Below are positions 42,017 to 49,519 of a stretch of 49,519 bases of DNA, piece by piece. The stretch spans positions 1 through 49,519 of the forward strand of contig NZ_RQZH01000020.1 of NCBI RefSeq assembly GCF_003932845.1, read 5' to 3'. Source of the stretch: Prevotella sp. OH937_COT-195. Lineage in GTDB: Bacteria > Bacteroidota > Bacteroidia > Bacteroidales > Bacteroidaceae. The notes under the pieces are model-generated. The model was given only the letters and a program-made list of their open reading frames with translations. It was not told the DNA's origin and made no database searches. How positions within the stretch are numbered: the first letter of the stretch is position 1; each line of letters opens with the position of its first letter. The position numbers were made by a program, and so were the translations under genes.

Positions 42017-42736
42017 TCAGTTTTCCGTTATGCCGGAGTTCTCAACAAATCCTCTCAAAAGGTTTACGTCACGCCTTATGTTGTACTTCCTTCCATCAGA
42101 GCCGGTAGCCTTTACGAGTACAAAATAAGTACCTTGTTTAACATCTTTTCCGTTAAAAGTTCCATCCCATCCACCTTCTGGTGTGTCCCACTCGTATAGT
42201 TTCTGTCCCCATCGATTAAAAATATAAGCATGGAACTCAATGATGCTCTTGTATGTCTTGGCCTTGTAAATGTCGTTATATCCGTCTCCGTTCGGTGAGA
42301 ATGCATTAGGCATGTCAAGCGAACTCTCGCTTATTGTTACCTTTATAGGTTCTGTTTCGTTCCAATACTCGTCGGTATATTCAATTCTGTCATTGCCCTT
42401 GGTGAATATTACATGGCAGACAACAGAGTGTGTTCCCGCATGATTGAAAGTATATTCTGTGTTTTCCTCATACCTTGTAAGAAACGGTTCTTTCTCACCT
42501 TCGCGTACGAAACGCCATTCATAGTGTGCTGAGTATTCCCCTTGATTTTTCGGGTTTGCCATGAAATGTGCCACGAGGGGTGCATCACCGGAGTAGTTAT
42601 TGCTCTCCTCGTATTCACCATTACTATTGGTGAACCTCGCCGTAGGTTCAATTGTCGGTGTTTCATTTTGCGAGAAAGCAAGGATGTTTGCGCATAATAT
42701 TATGCCGCAAAATGCCATTAAACGATATATTTTCAT
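42017..42736 (-). CDS. Secreted protein with gliding-motility C-terminal domain (T9SS type B)
   Basis: A signal peptide ends ILAFSQ (residue ~22 from this start), then comes a PKD-like beta region with [11 protein letters not shown] and [10 protein letters not shown]. The C-terminal ~90 residues are the CHU_C domain ([58 protein letters not shown]), a sorting signal for type IX secretion. A surface or secreted location follows. A start at 42760 is in frame but would lie at or upstream of the transcript start, so 42736 is chosen. It precedes uvrA by eight bases. Confidence 0.85.
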   Translation of the reverse strand: MKIYRLMAFCGIILCANILAFSQNETPTIEPTARFTNSNGEYEESNNYSGDAPLVAHFMANPKNQGEYSAHYEWRFVREGEKEPFLTRYEENTEYTFNHAGTHSVVCHVIFTKGNDRIEYTDEYWNETEPIKVTISESSLDMPNAFSPNGDGYNDIYKAKTYKSIIEFHAYIFNRWGQKLYEWDTPEGGWDGTFNGKDVKQGTYFVLVKATGSDGRKYNIRRDVNLLRGFVENSGITEN

Positions 42737-42757
42737 TATCTTTTGTTTTAATAGATG

Positions 42758-42765
42758 CAAAATTA
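42758..42765 (-). promoter_or_regulatory. -7 promoter element for CHU_C-domain gene and uvrA
   Basis: On the minus strand TAATTTTG lies 21 bases before ATG 42736. Confidence 0.45.
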
Positions 42766-42798
42766 CAAAAAAACAGCGGTTAACTCAACTTTATTGCT

Positions 42799-42806
42799 TA
42801 TTTTTG
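42799..42806 (+). promoter_or_regulatory. -7 promoter element for LysM gene
   Basis: TATTTTTG lies 38 bases before ATG 42845, divergent from the uvrA-side promoter. Confidence 0.45.
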
Positions 42807-42844
42807 CAGAAAATTTAAGTAAGTAAATAAGAATTAAACAGATT

Positions 42845-44200
42845 ATGATACATTTTTTCCGTTGCTCGTTAATGTTGGCATTCTTTATGGTATTTTACTC
42901 GGCAGATGCTCAAGTGACAAAGTGGAAAGATATGCACAAAGTTGTCAAAGGAGAAACGATATACGGTATATCCCGTAAGTATGGTATAACAGAGGAACAA
43001 CTTCGTACCGCCAATCCGGAGATGAATACTCCCGGCTACAAATTAAAAAAAGGTAATTTTATTTTTATTCCATACGCTACCGAAGCAGAGGCTGTTGCCG
43101 CGGCAGACAAGGTCGTGACTCGTGGCAACGAAAAGGCAGACGTACGTAAGCGTGCCATAAGAATGGGCGTTATGCTTCCGTTGCATAATGTTGATGGAGA
43201 CGGGCGACGCATGGTAGAGTACTATCGAGGTTTGCTATTGGCCTGCGATCAGATGAAGCGTGAGGGAATATCGGTTGATGTATATGCTTGGAATGTTGAC
43301 ATTAATGCAGACATACGCATGACACTGCTCAACAAGGGGGCAGAAAAGTGTGACATAATCTTCGGTCCGTTATATACGAAACAAGTAAAACCGCTTGTAG
43401 ATTTTGCTAGTAAATATGGAATAAAGGTAGTAATACCTTTCTCAATAGAGAGCGATGCCGTAAAAAATTATCCTAATGTATTCCAAATATATCAAAATCC
43501 GTCGTTTCTAAACCAAGAGATAACGACACAGTTTGTCAAGCGTTTCGAATCATCTCACCCAATATTCATCGATTGTAACGACCCTGCGAGTACCAAAGGT
43601 AATTTCACTACTCTTTTGCGCAAGGAACTTGATACTCGTAAAATTGCCTATAACATTACGAACATAAATTCCGAGTGGAAGAATTTTGCACGCTCTTTCT
43701 TGTCGAACAAACATAATGTGGTAGTACTCAATTCGGAAAAATCGCCATGTCTTAATCGTGTTATTATGCGCATTGATTCGCTTCGGGCAGCCAATCCGCA
43801 ACTTCAGATTACGTTATTCGGTTACACAGAGTGGCTTATGTATGCAAAATATAATATTGATAAGTATTGCATGTTTGATACATACATCCCTGCCCATTTT
43901 TACTACAACTCTGTTTCGCAAGCAACAAATGCCCTCGAAAGAACATATAAACAATGGTTTCGTACCGATATGCAGGACTATCTGCCGCGTTTTGCCATTA
44001 CAGGCTATGACCATGGGACGTTCTTCCTTCGCGGACTGCATCGTGAAGGCAGTAAGTTTGCAGGTGTAACCGCAGATAAAACGGCATTACAAACTCGGCT
44101 TCATTTCCGGCGGGTAGGGAAGATAGGTGGATATCAAAACACAAGTTTTCTTTTCATTCACTACAACAAGAATCATTCTGTTTCCACAATTAATTTTTGA
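42845..44200 (+). CDS. LysM domain and periplasmic-binding-fold protein
   Basis: A signal peptide ends SADAQ (residue ~22). A LysM repeat follows (HKVVKGETIYGISRKYGITEEQLRTANPE, residues ~32-60) that binds peptidoglycan. The rest resembles a type 1 periplasmic-binding (Leu/Ile/Val-binding-like) fold: RMGVMLPLHNVDGDGRRMVEYYRGLLLACDQ, IFGPLYTKQVKPLVDFASKYGIKVVIPF and IFIDCNDP. No ABC transporter is nearby, so an envelope-structural role or ligand sensing is inferred. The reading frame ends nine bases before the PorT-like ATG, suggesting a shared transcript. Confidence 0.85.
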   Translation: MIHFFRCSLMLAFFMVFYSADAQVTKWKDMHKVVKGETIYGISRKYGITEEQLRTANPEMNTPGYKLKKGNFIFIPYATEAEAVAAADKVVTRGNEKADVRKRAIRMGVMLPLHNVDGDGRRMVEYYRGLLLACDQMKREGISVDVYAWNVDINADIRMTLLNKGAEKCDIIFGPLYTKQVKPLVDFASKYGIKVVIPFSIESDAVKNYPNVFQIYQNPSFLNQEITTQFVKRFESSHPIFIDCNDPASTKGNFTTLLRKELDTRKIAYNITNINSEWKNFARSFLSNKHNVVVLNSEKSPCLNRVIMRIDSLRAANPQLQITLFGYTEWLMYAKYNIDKYCMFDTYIPAHFYYNSVSQATNALERTYKQWFRTDMQDYLPRFAITGYDHGTFFLRGLHREGSKFAGVTADKTALQTRLHFRRVGKIGGYQNTSFLFIHYNKNHSVSTINF

Positions 44201-44208
44201 TCCTTTTG

Positions 44209-44961
44209 ATGATTGGAAAATTAAGATTACTCGTAATCATCTGCTGTCTGTCTGTGACAAAACTTGTTTTTTCACAGGTTGGCGAGTATCGTAATGACCT
44301 CAGCATTGGCATTAATGCCGGATATGTATTCAGCAATGTCTATTTCCAGCCAAAGGTTGGACAGAGTTTGCATGGCGGCATTACCGGCGGAGTAACGTTA
44401 AAATATGTCTGCGAGAAATATTTCAAGACTATTTGTGCCATTCAGGCAGAATTGAACTATGCCGGCATTGGCTGGAAAGAGAATATCCTTAATGCCAATA
44501 ATTCTCCGGTAATAAATACCGTTACGGGTAAGGCAGAAGAATATGAACGAACTATGAATTACATACAACTGCCTATATTAGCCCATCTCGGCTGGGGACG
44601 CGAACATAACGGATTGCAGTTTTTCTTCCAAGCGGGATCTCAATTGGGCTATTGCATAAGCGAAAGTACAAAGACCAATTTCAACGTAAACGAAAGAAAC
44701 GAAAAAGAAAGAGTGAACAATACTGTCGCACAGGATACTATGGCTATCGAACATAAGTTCGACTACGGAATTGCCGCAGGCATCGGAATGGAATATTCAC
44801 ACTCAAAGATTGGACGAATGATGCTTGAGGCACGTTACTATTATGGATTGGGGAATATCTATGGTGACTCGAAACGTGACTATTTCGGACGCAGTAATTT
44901 TGGCAACATCGTTTTGAAGTTCACCTATCTGTTTGATATAATAAAAACAAAACGTAAATAA
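44209..44961 (+). CDS. PorT-family outer membrane beta-barrel protein
   Basis: A signal peptide ends LVFSQ, followed by a beta-barrel of about eight amphipathic strands, with ALTERNATING segments such as LSIGINAGYVFSNVYFQP, YIQLPILAHLGW, FFFQAGSQLGY, YGIAAGIGMEYS and MMLEARYYYGLGN, and a C-terminal aromatic strand region. This is the outer membrane beta-barrel (PorT-like) layout; PorT itself is a T9SS component in Porphyromonas, but paralogues are common, so T9SS function is not certain. A TTG at 44197 overlaps the upstream stop, but ATG 44209 gives a proper signal peptide. Confidence 0.8.
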   Translation: MIGKLRLLVIICCLSVTKLVFSQVGEYRNDLSIGINAGYVFSNVYFQPKVGQSLHGGITGGVTLKYVCEKYFKTICAIQAELNYAGIGWKENILNANNSPVINTVTGKAEEYERTMNYIQLPILAHLGWGREHNGLQFFFQAGSQLGYCISESTKTNFNVNERNEKERVNNTVAQDTMAIEHKFDYGIAAGIGMEYSHSKIGRMMLEARYYYGLGNIYGDSKRDYFGRSNFGNIVLKFTYLFDIIKTKRK

Positions 44962-45001
44962 ATAACAGAATAAATCTTTTAACTAATTTTAAAAACGTAC
45001 T

Positions 45002-46561
45002 ATGTTTAAAAATCATCCCAAAGGTCTGCTTCAAGCAGCATTAAGTAACATGGGAGAGCGTTTCGGCTATTACATAATGAATGCCGTGCTCGTGCTTTTC
45101 CTTTGTTCAAAGTTCGGTCTTTCTGATGAGACAAGTGGATTAATCGCGGCATTCTTCCTTGCTGCAATCTATGTGCTTAGCCTTGTAGGTGGTATTATTG
45201 CCGACCGTACACAAAATTACAAGTCAACTATTGCGTGGGGACTTGTGGTAATGGCCGTAGGATATATTATCCTTGCCATTCCAATCCTTGCAACGCCTGA
45301 TAACACCTCATGGCTTCTCAGTCTTACAATCTTCGCTCTCACGATGATTGCCTGCGGTAACGGCCTCTTCAAAGGAAACCTTCAGGCCATTGTAGGTCAG
45401 ATGTATGACAACTTTGAGACTGATGCTGCTAAGGAAGGATCGGAAAAACTGAAATGGGCACAAGGACAGCGTGATGCCGGTTTCCAGATTTTTTATGTCT
45501 TCATTAACGTTGGTGCACTGATTGCTCCGTTCATGGCTCCTATGCTTAGAAGCTGGTGGCTAAAGAGTAACGGATTCTTGTATAATGCCGACCTACCCAA
45601 ACTCTGTCATGAGTATATCAACACTGGTGGCAATCTTAAAACCGACCAGTTGCAGAACCTTACAGAACTTGTTGAGAAAGTAGGTGGAAGCACTGCCGAC
45701 CTCGCTACATTCTGTACTCAGTATCTTGACATCTTCAACACCGGCATTCATTACTCATTCATTGCTTCTGTAGTGATGATGCTGGTATCGCTTATGATAT
45801 TCATTGTTTCAAAGAAGAAGTTCCCGACTCCGAGTAAGAAGGAAGCAGTTGTGAGCGTAGAATACACAGAAGAAGAGAAGATACAGCAGGCTACTGAAAT
45901 CCGTCAGCGCATGTATGCACTATTTGCTGTGCTCGGTATTGCCGTGTTCTTCTGGTTCTCTTTCCATCAGAATGGCCAGTCACTCTCGTTCTTTGCTCGC
46001 GACTTTGTGCGCACTGACACTCTTGCTCCTGAGGTATGGCAGTCTGTAAACCCATTCTTCGTGATTTCACTCACACCTATTATTATGTGGATTTTCAGTA
46101 CTCTGACAGCACATGGACGTGCCATAAGTACTCCACGCAAGATTGCATACGGTATGGGAATTGCTGGTATCGCGTTCCTCTTCCTTATGATTTACTCAAT
46201 CGTACAGGATTATCCTTCCGCAGAGACATTCACTGCTATGGGTGATACGGCAAAGGCTACATTGAAGGCAGGTCCTTGGGTACTTATCTTGACCTACTTC
46301 TTCCTTACTGTTGCCGAACTTTTCATCTCGCCACTCGGTCTCTCGTTTGTCTCTAAGGTTGCTCCTAAGCATCTACAAGGATTGTGTCAGGGATTGTGGC
46401 TCGGTGCAACGGCTGTAGGTAACCTCCTTCTTTGGCTTGGTCCGTTGATGTATAACAAATGGCCTATCTGGATATGCTGGTGCGTATTCCTTGCCGTTTG
46501 TTTGATTTCAATGGGTGTTATGTTCGGTATGGTGAAATGGCTTGAGAGAGTTACCAAATAA
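45002..46561 (+). CDS. POT/PTR family proton-dependent oligopeptide transporter
   Basis: The 519-residue membrane protein of the major facilitator superfamily imports di- and tripeptides with protons. It shows the N-terminal ERFGYYIMNAVLVLF (the POT ExxERFxYY motif, here GERFGYY), GGIIADR loop, GNGLFKGNLQAIVGQMY and a C-terminal FFLTVAELFISPLGLSFVSKVAP. It has an extra loop of ~90 residues between helices 6 and 7 typical of Bacteroidota members. Codon use is more GC-rich than in its neighbours, as expected of a highly expressed gene. With DPP IV it makes a coherent peptide-uptake route. Confidence 0.95.
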   Translation: MFKNHPKGLLQAALSNMGERFGYYIMNAVLVLFLCSKFGLSDETSGLIAAFFLAAIYVLSLVGGIIADRTQNYKSTIAWGLVVMAVGYIILAIPILATPDNTSWLLSLTIFALTMIACGNGLFKGNLQAIVGQMYDNFETDAAKEGSEKLKWAQGQRDAGFQIFYVFINVGALIAPFMAPMLRSWWLKSNGFLYNADLPKLCHEYINTGGNLKTDQLQNLTELVEKVGGSTADLATFCTQYLDIFNTGIHYSFIASVVMMLVSLMIFIVSKKKFPTPSKKEAVVSVEYTEEEKIQQATEIRQRMYALFAVLGIAVFFWFSFHQNGQSLSFFARDFVRTDTLAPEVWQSVNPFFVISLTPIIMWIFSTLTAHGRAISTPRKIAYGMGIAGIAFLFLMIYSIVQDYPSAETFTAMGDTAKATLKAGPWVLILTYFFLTVAELFISPLGLSFVSKVAPKHLQGLCQGLWLGATAVGNLLLWLGPLMYNKWPIWICWCVFLAVCLISMGVMFGMVKWLERVTK

Positions 46562-46584
46562 TCATTGACATTCATCCTAAATAA

Positions 46585-46626
46585 GAGGCTGAATCAACAT
46601 TTCTTATCGTTGGTTCAGCCCCTTTT
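46585..46626 (+). terminator. Terminator of POT transporter gene
   Basis: GGCTGAATCAAC (46587-46598) pairs with GTTGGTTCAGCC (46609-46620) with one G-T wobble, followed by CCTTTTG. Confidence 0.75.
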
Positions 46627-46700
46627 GTTTTCCTTAACTCAACATTACTTGTTCTTTGTTAATTCGATTTAAATCTTATTTTGTTATACTCTAAAAAAAC

Positions 46701-46708
46701 TATCTTTG
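46701..46708 (+). promoter_or_regulatory. -7 promoter element for CarboxypepD_reg-like gene
   Basis: TATCTTTG lies 38 bases before ATG 46747, and within the longer frame that begins at 46681, which it rules out. Confidence 0.45.
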
Positions 46709-46746
46709 TACAAAAATATAACACCTGCAATAAATACAGTAAATAT

Positions 46747-47229
46747 ATGCAAAGGTCATTTGTATTGTTTATGATACTCTCTTTTATGCTTGTTTCAAAG
46801 GCGCAGAGACATATTGTTGTAGTAGAACTTGACACGCATATTCCGATTGAAGGTGTCAGTGTGAAGGTTGATACGTGTTGCGCAGTGATTACTGACCATA
46901 AAGGAAAGGCAGATATATCGGAATTGTTTGAAACTGTTACTTTCAGTCACTTGAAATATCTTTCTGAAAAAATCAAATACGAGGAAATTACAGATACGAT
47001 GTATCTTGTGGCAAAAAATATGATGTTACCGGATGTAATTGTAACGGGTAAAAATCCGGATCTTATGAAAGCAATGAAGAAGAATCATGAACGCATGATG
47101 CTTGAACCAAGAAGCACAAGTATATTAAAATTCGACTTTGCAAACATTATTGACCGTCGGGCAAGACGTGACCGCAAACATTATAAAAAGGCAAAGAAAG
47201 TATTAAGAGAATGGGATTTAAAGAATTAA
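46747..47229 (+). CDS. Secreted CarboxypepD_reg-like domain protein
   Basis: The product has a signal peptide ending LVSKAQ (residue ~19). The next ~80 residues follow the carboxypeptidase-regulatory-like beta-sandwich used in TonB-dependent receptors and surface proteins (VVELDTHIPIEGVSVKVDT, ITDHKGKADIS, MMLPDVIVTG). The C-terminal part is basic (RRARRDRKHYKKAKKVLREW) with no recognised domain. No barrel is present, so it is a stand-alone secreted or periplasmic protein of unknown role. The start was moved from the in-frame site at 46681, as a promoter lies inside that frame. Confidence 0.75.
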   Translation: MQRSFVLFMILSFMLVSKAQRHIVVVELDTHIPIEGVSVKVDTCCAVITDHKGKADISELFETVTFSHLKYLSEKIKYEEITDTMYLVAKNMMLPDVIVTGKNPDLMKAMKKNHERMMLEPRSTSILKFDFANIIDRRARRDRKHYKKAKKVLREWDLKN

Positions 47230-47235
47230 ATTGAC

Positions 47236-47243
47236 TATCTTTG
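47236..47243 (+). promoter_or_regulatory. -7 promoter element for LRR protein gene
   Basis: TATCTTTG, overlapping the end of the intergenic space, gives a leader of about 85 bases before ATG 47335. Confidence 0.5.
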
Positions 47244-47263
47244 CAGCAACAATTTTGATAACA

Positions 47264-47303
47264 AGGCAGATGCAGGCAAAAGGGTTCGACCTGCCAAATG
47301 CCT
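47264..47303 (+). promoter_or_regulatory. Structured 5' leader of LRR protein gene
   Basis: AGGCA (47264-47268) pairs with TGCCT (47299-47303) and GCAGG (47272-47276) with CCTGC (47290-47294), forming a two-part stem with a 13-nt loop. It is within the predicted leader. A four-codon frame (ATG 47324 to TGA 47336-47338) ends on the LRR start codon. Confidence 0.4.
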
Positions 47304-47334
47304 TTAAACGATAAGTAGAACCCATGAAAATAAT

Positions 47335-49269
47335 ATGATAAAGAAAGTTTTATTCTTTGTGTTGTTCGTATTGTCGTTTGTGACCGTACAAGCACAAAGC
47401 AGTGGTAAAATCTATCAACCGGGAAGTGACGGACCATATTTCGAATACACAATCGAACAGGGAAAACCTAAGGAATACTATGATGCAGGCGGACCGGAAA
47501 GAGGAATGAGGGGAAACCTTGTTTATACGCTTTTGCGACTGAAACCACTTAATTCGGATTCACACATCACCATCGTTTTTGATGAAATGAATATAGACCA
47601 ATTTGATGAATTGCGAATCTACGATGGTTTGATAGAACTAAACAACGAACCTAACGAAGACGGGGAATATGAATATGGATGGCCAAAAGGAATTACACCG
47701 AACACGACAATCAAAGGCAATCCGGCAACAATGCCGGTAATTGTGAAATCTGCATCTGCGGATGGAGCCGTATCTGTCGCTTTCTTTTGCGCTTCGGAAA
47801 TGCCGGGTTGGAAAGGTATGATTTACTGTGTCAAGAACGGAGATCCGGAACCTGACGAAAATACTCCGACACTAACCCCAAATTTCACATTTCAGGTTGA
47901 TCCCGGCATTGTATTGGACGAGGATGAAGAAGGAGAGAAAGAAGAATTGTTTGTAAACCTTGAGTTGAAAGGTATCAAGGAAAATCAGACAATACAGATT
48001 GAAGATGGTTATGGAAAGAGGGACTATACTATTGGCGCACAGGTAGCCAATACCGTAAAATTGGAAGTTGATCCGGGAGATTACATCAAAATTTATGGTG
48101 ATCTTTCTATGCTCAATGCGGCTGCCAACAAGTTTACAAAAGCCGAAATAGGAAAGAATGAAAAACTGAAAGTACTGAATCTGAGTCAAAACAAGATACC
48201 GGCTGTTGACCTTACCAGACTTCCGGATTTGCGCGAACTATGGCTTACGGACAACAAAATAACGTCTATAGACATCAGCAATCTTCAAGAACTTGAAGAG
48301 TTCTATGGCAGTTATAATGAAGTTGGAGAATTACGCACTACCATGAATCCTAAACTTAGTGTCCTGTCTTGTGTTGGAATGGGGCTTAAGGAACTTAATT
48401 TGAATCTAAATTCTAATCTGGAAATTCTTACTGCCGGCAACAATGCATTTGAAACACTGCCGGATTTCAACAAACTTCCTTTACTCAGATCACTCGATCT
48501 TGAAAGTACGGGGATTTCGGATATTGACATATCAATGCTCCCAAAACTGAAGAGTCTCGACTTGTCGGACAATAATCTTACGGAGATTGACCTTACCCAA
48601 AACTCGTTCCTTAATACCATAGATTTGGATAAAAACAAATTTGATGCCTGTGCCATAAATGATGTAATGTACATGCTTCCACAAAAAACAGAAACTGATG
48701 AAGCTGTATTGAGAATGGCTAACAACGAAGGAACTGCGACTTGTGACAACACTCTTCTTGAAGGAAAGAATTGGAATGTGAATTTCAATGGAGATGCCAC
48801 CGGATGCGAAACTGTACGTCTGCGTTTTGAGACAAACGAACATGGAACAATTTCCACAATGGTTGAAGGTAAACAGATACCGGAATGGACTCCTATCAAA
48901 AAAGGCAAGGAGGTAAAGGTTACGGCTTCCCCAATCAATGGATATGAGTTGAAAAAATTACTTCTGGATGGAGAAGAATTATCAAATAACACATTTAATA
49001 TCAGTAAGTATGGAGTGTTGGCTGCTGTTTTCGTGTTGACAAGCGGTATGGAAAACATGGAAATTCCTACCGTAAATGTTGTAATTGAAGGTGGAAATGT
49101 CATAATAAAAGGACTTAAGGCAAATGAGAATTATCAAATATTCGACCTTTCGGGAAAACTATTGCACAATGACAAAATTGACATGAACGGATTTGCAATG
49201 GTTGCCATTCCGGCTGCAAAAACTATATTGGTACGTCAAGACAATATTGCCGTCAAGGTTATGAGATAG
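47335..49269 (+). CDS. Secreted leucine-rich-repeat surface protein with sorting-type C-terminus
   Basis: The 644-residue protein has a signal peptide ending TVQAQ (residue ~21), then a CUB-like beta region (ITIVFDEMNIDQFDELRIYDG, residues ~80-100). A leucine-rich-repeat tract of about eight units follows (LKVLNLSQNKI, LRELWLTDNKI, LRSLDLESTGI, LKSLDLSDNNL, residues ~280-440). Next is an InlB B-repeat-like module (VRLRFETNEHGTISTMVEG, residues ~500-575) and a C-terminal Por-secretion-tail-like segment (NYQIFDLSGKLLHN ... KTILVRQDN). This suggests type IX secretion and surface exposure. The target is unknown. ATG 47335 follows a structured leader. Confidence 0.82.
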   Translation: MIKKVLFFVLFVLSFVTVQAQSSGKIYQPGSDGPYFEYTIEQGKPKEYYDAGGPERGMRGNLVYTLLRLKPLNSDSHITIVFDEMNIDQFDELRIYDGLIELNNEPNEDGEYEYGWPKGITPNTTIKGNPATMPVIVKSASADGAVSVAFFCASEMPGWKGMIYCVKNGDPEPDENTPTLTPNFTFQVDPGIVLDEDEEGEKEELFVNLELKGIKENQTIQIEDGYGKRDYTIGAQVANTVKLEVDPGDYIKIYGDLSMLNAAANKFTKAEIGKNEKLKVLNLSQNKIPAVDLTRLPDLRELWLTDNKITSIDISNLQELEEFYGSYNEVGELRTTMNPKLSVLSCVGMGLKELNLNLNSNLEILTAGNNAFETLPDFNKLPLLRSLDLESTGISDIDISMLPKLKSLDLSDNNLTEIDLTQNSFLNTIDLDKNKFDACAINDVMYMLPQKTETDEAVLRMANNEGTATCDNTLLEGKNWNVNFNGDATGCETVRLRFETNEHGTISTMVEGKQIPEWTPIKKGKEVKVTASPINGYELKKLLLDGEELSNNTFNISKYGVLAAVFVLTSGMENMEIPTVNVVIEGGNVIIKGLKANENYQIFDLSGKLLHNDKIDMNGFAMVAIPAAKTILVRQDNIAVKVMR

Positions 49270-49291
49270 TTTTTTGTTTTAGTATATCTTT

Positions 49292-49346
49292 ACGTAATCG
49301 GTCATTAAAGACTTTTTAGCAGCCTTAATAACCGATTACGTTTTTT
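49292..49346 (+). terminator. Rho-independent terminator of LRR gene
   Basis: ACGTAATCGGT (49292-49302) pairs with ACCGATTACGT (49331-49341) perfectly over 11 bp, with a 28-nt loop and a T run after. Confidence 0.85.
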
Positions 49347-49357
49347 ATCTACAATGT

Positions 49358-49519
49358 TAGTCGTTCCTTAAAAACTATATTTCAGCGTGAAGTTTGTAAA
49401 ATCGAAGTTCACGCTGATTTTTTTTTATAAGCCACAAAAGAACTCTCATTGCTCTTTTGAAGTTATACGCCGCCGCAGCCAACATTATATTTACGGCATC
49501 TCCTTTCACACCTTTATAA
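49358..49519 (-). mobile_element. Partial IS5-type insertion sequence, 3' end, inverted copy
   Basis: On the minus strand this matches the left-edge element, including the stem-loop and the end TAGTCGTTCC (top strand). The match stops at about 49358, where unrelated sequence begins. It runs off the window at 49519. It differs from the left copy by several substitutions, an extra GTGTGAAAG-type nonamer and one extra A in the A-tract (nine A), so the two are not identical recent copies. Confidence 0.8.
49375..49519 (-). CDS. IS5-family transposase, C-terminal part (runs off window)
   Basis: Reading the minus strand gives YKGVKGDAVNIMLAAAAYNFKR followed by LLWLIKKNQ and a stop at 49375-49377. 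This tail reads through the A9 tract in the frame that gives the conserved-looking ending, so this copy may be the more intact one. Only about 48 residues are visible; the 5' part, including the catalytic core, lies outside the window. Confidence 0.7.
   Translation of the reverse strand, partial: YKGVKGDAVNIMLAAAAYNFKRAMRVLLWLIKKNQRELRFYKLHAEI

Noticed and set aside
41340..42128. A 262-codon plus-strand ORF opposite the 5' part of uvrA
   Set aside because: It is antisense to a well conserved uvrA reading frame, and its product shows no domain; long antisense frames are common over this gene (also 39145-39597 and 39279-39785).
48312..49103. A 263-codon minus-strand ORF opposite the LRR gene
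   Set aside because: It mirrors the leucine-rich-repeat coding sequence and yields a Ser/Leu/Phe-rich product with no domain or promoter, so it is a shadow frame.
1..49519. CRISPR array, rRNA operon or prophage
   Set aside because: No regularly spaced repeats, no rRNA-like sequence and no phage structural, integrase or lysis genes were seen.

Overview
The window looks like chromosome from a member of the order Bacteroidales (Bacteroidota), probably Prevotella-like; genus is an inference. The reasons are: low G+C; many copies of the Bacteroidota promoter element TAnnTTTG (-7), some with TTTG (-33), in place of sigma70 boxes; a short primary sigma factor (RpoD, 287 aa) without region 1.1; and lineage-typical proteins (HU-CCDC81/SPOR, GldB, GldE, PorT-like barrel, type IX secretion-style C-terminal domains, DUF4491, reverse rubrerythrin).

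Layout, left to right. (a) 1-527: an eroded 3' part of an IS5-type insertion sequence. (b) 0.7-4.8 kb: FHA and SPOR/HU genes on the minus strand, then rfbC, a lipoprotein and a Wza-like polysaccharide export lipoprotein. (c) 4.9-9.5 kb: a complete comM/yifB gene, a 2.6 kb cassette (secreted transglutaminase-like protein, RHS-tip protein with a C-terminal toxin-like domain, small membrane protein) and a second, diverged comM 3' end; this is the clearest accessory island. (d) 9.6-9.75 kb: a probable independent small RNA. (e) 9.7-20 kb: housekeeping genes (yraN, TIGR01212 radical SAM, DPP IV, rlmH, phosphoglucomutase, TlpA-like, prs, thiE-like, nspC). (f) 20.4-20.8 kb: four tRNAs (Gly, Leu, Leu, Gly). 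(g) 20.9-29.7 kb: ssb-gldE-phosphopantetheinyl transferase, ksgA, frr, rsgA, TMEM43-like, gldB, rpoD. (h) 29.7-31.8 kb: a compact cassette of a secreted protein, HprK-like kinase, S26-like peptidase and PqqD-like protein, resembling RiPP-tailoring modules but without a recognisable core enzyme or precursor. (i) 32-38.9 kb: AraC-type regulator, DPP III, AlkD-like protein, Fur-family regulator, purA, hisS, reverse rubrerythrin. (j) 39-49.3 kb: uvrA with a gliding-motility C-terminal-domain protein, LysM/periplasmic-binding protein, PorT-like barrel, POT peptide transporter, CarboxypepD_reg-like protein and a large leucine-rich-repeat surface protein. (k) 49.36-49.52 kb: a second partial IS copy of the same family on the minus strand, so the two IS 3' ends face each other across the window.

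Most genes are core metabolism, translation, repair and envelope functions. Peptide use recurs (DPP IV, DPP III, POT transporter), as do T9SS/gliding-type envelope proteins. The two most unusual parts are the RHS cassette caught between two comM 3' ends and the HprK/S26/PqqD cassette downstream of rpoD. No rRNA, CRISPR array or prophage was seen. Functions are assigned from protein motifs read by eye; no database search was run.
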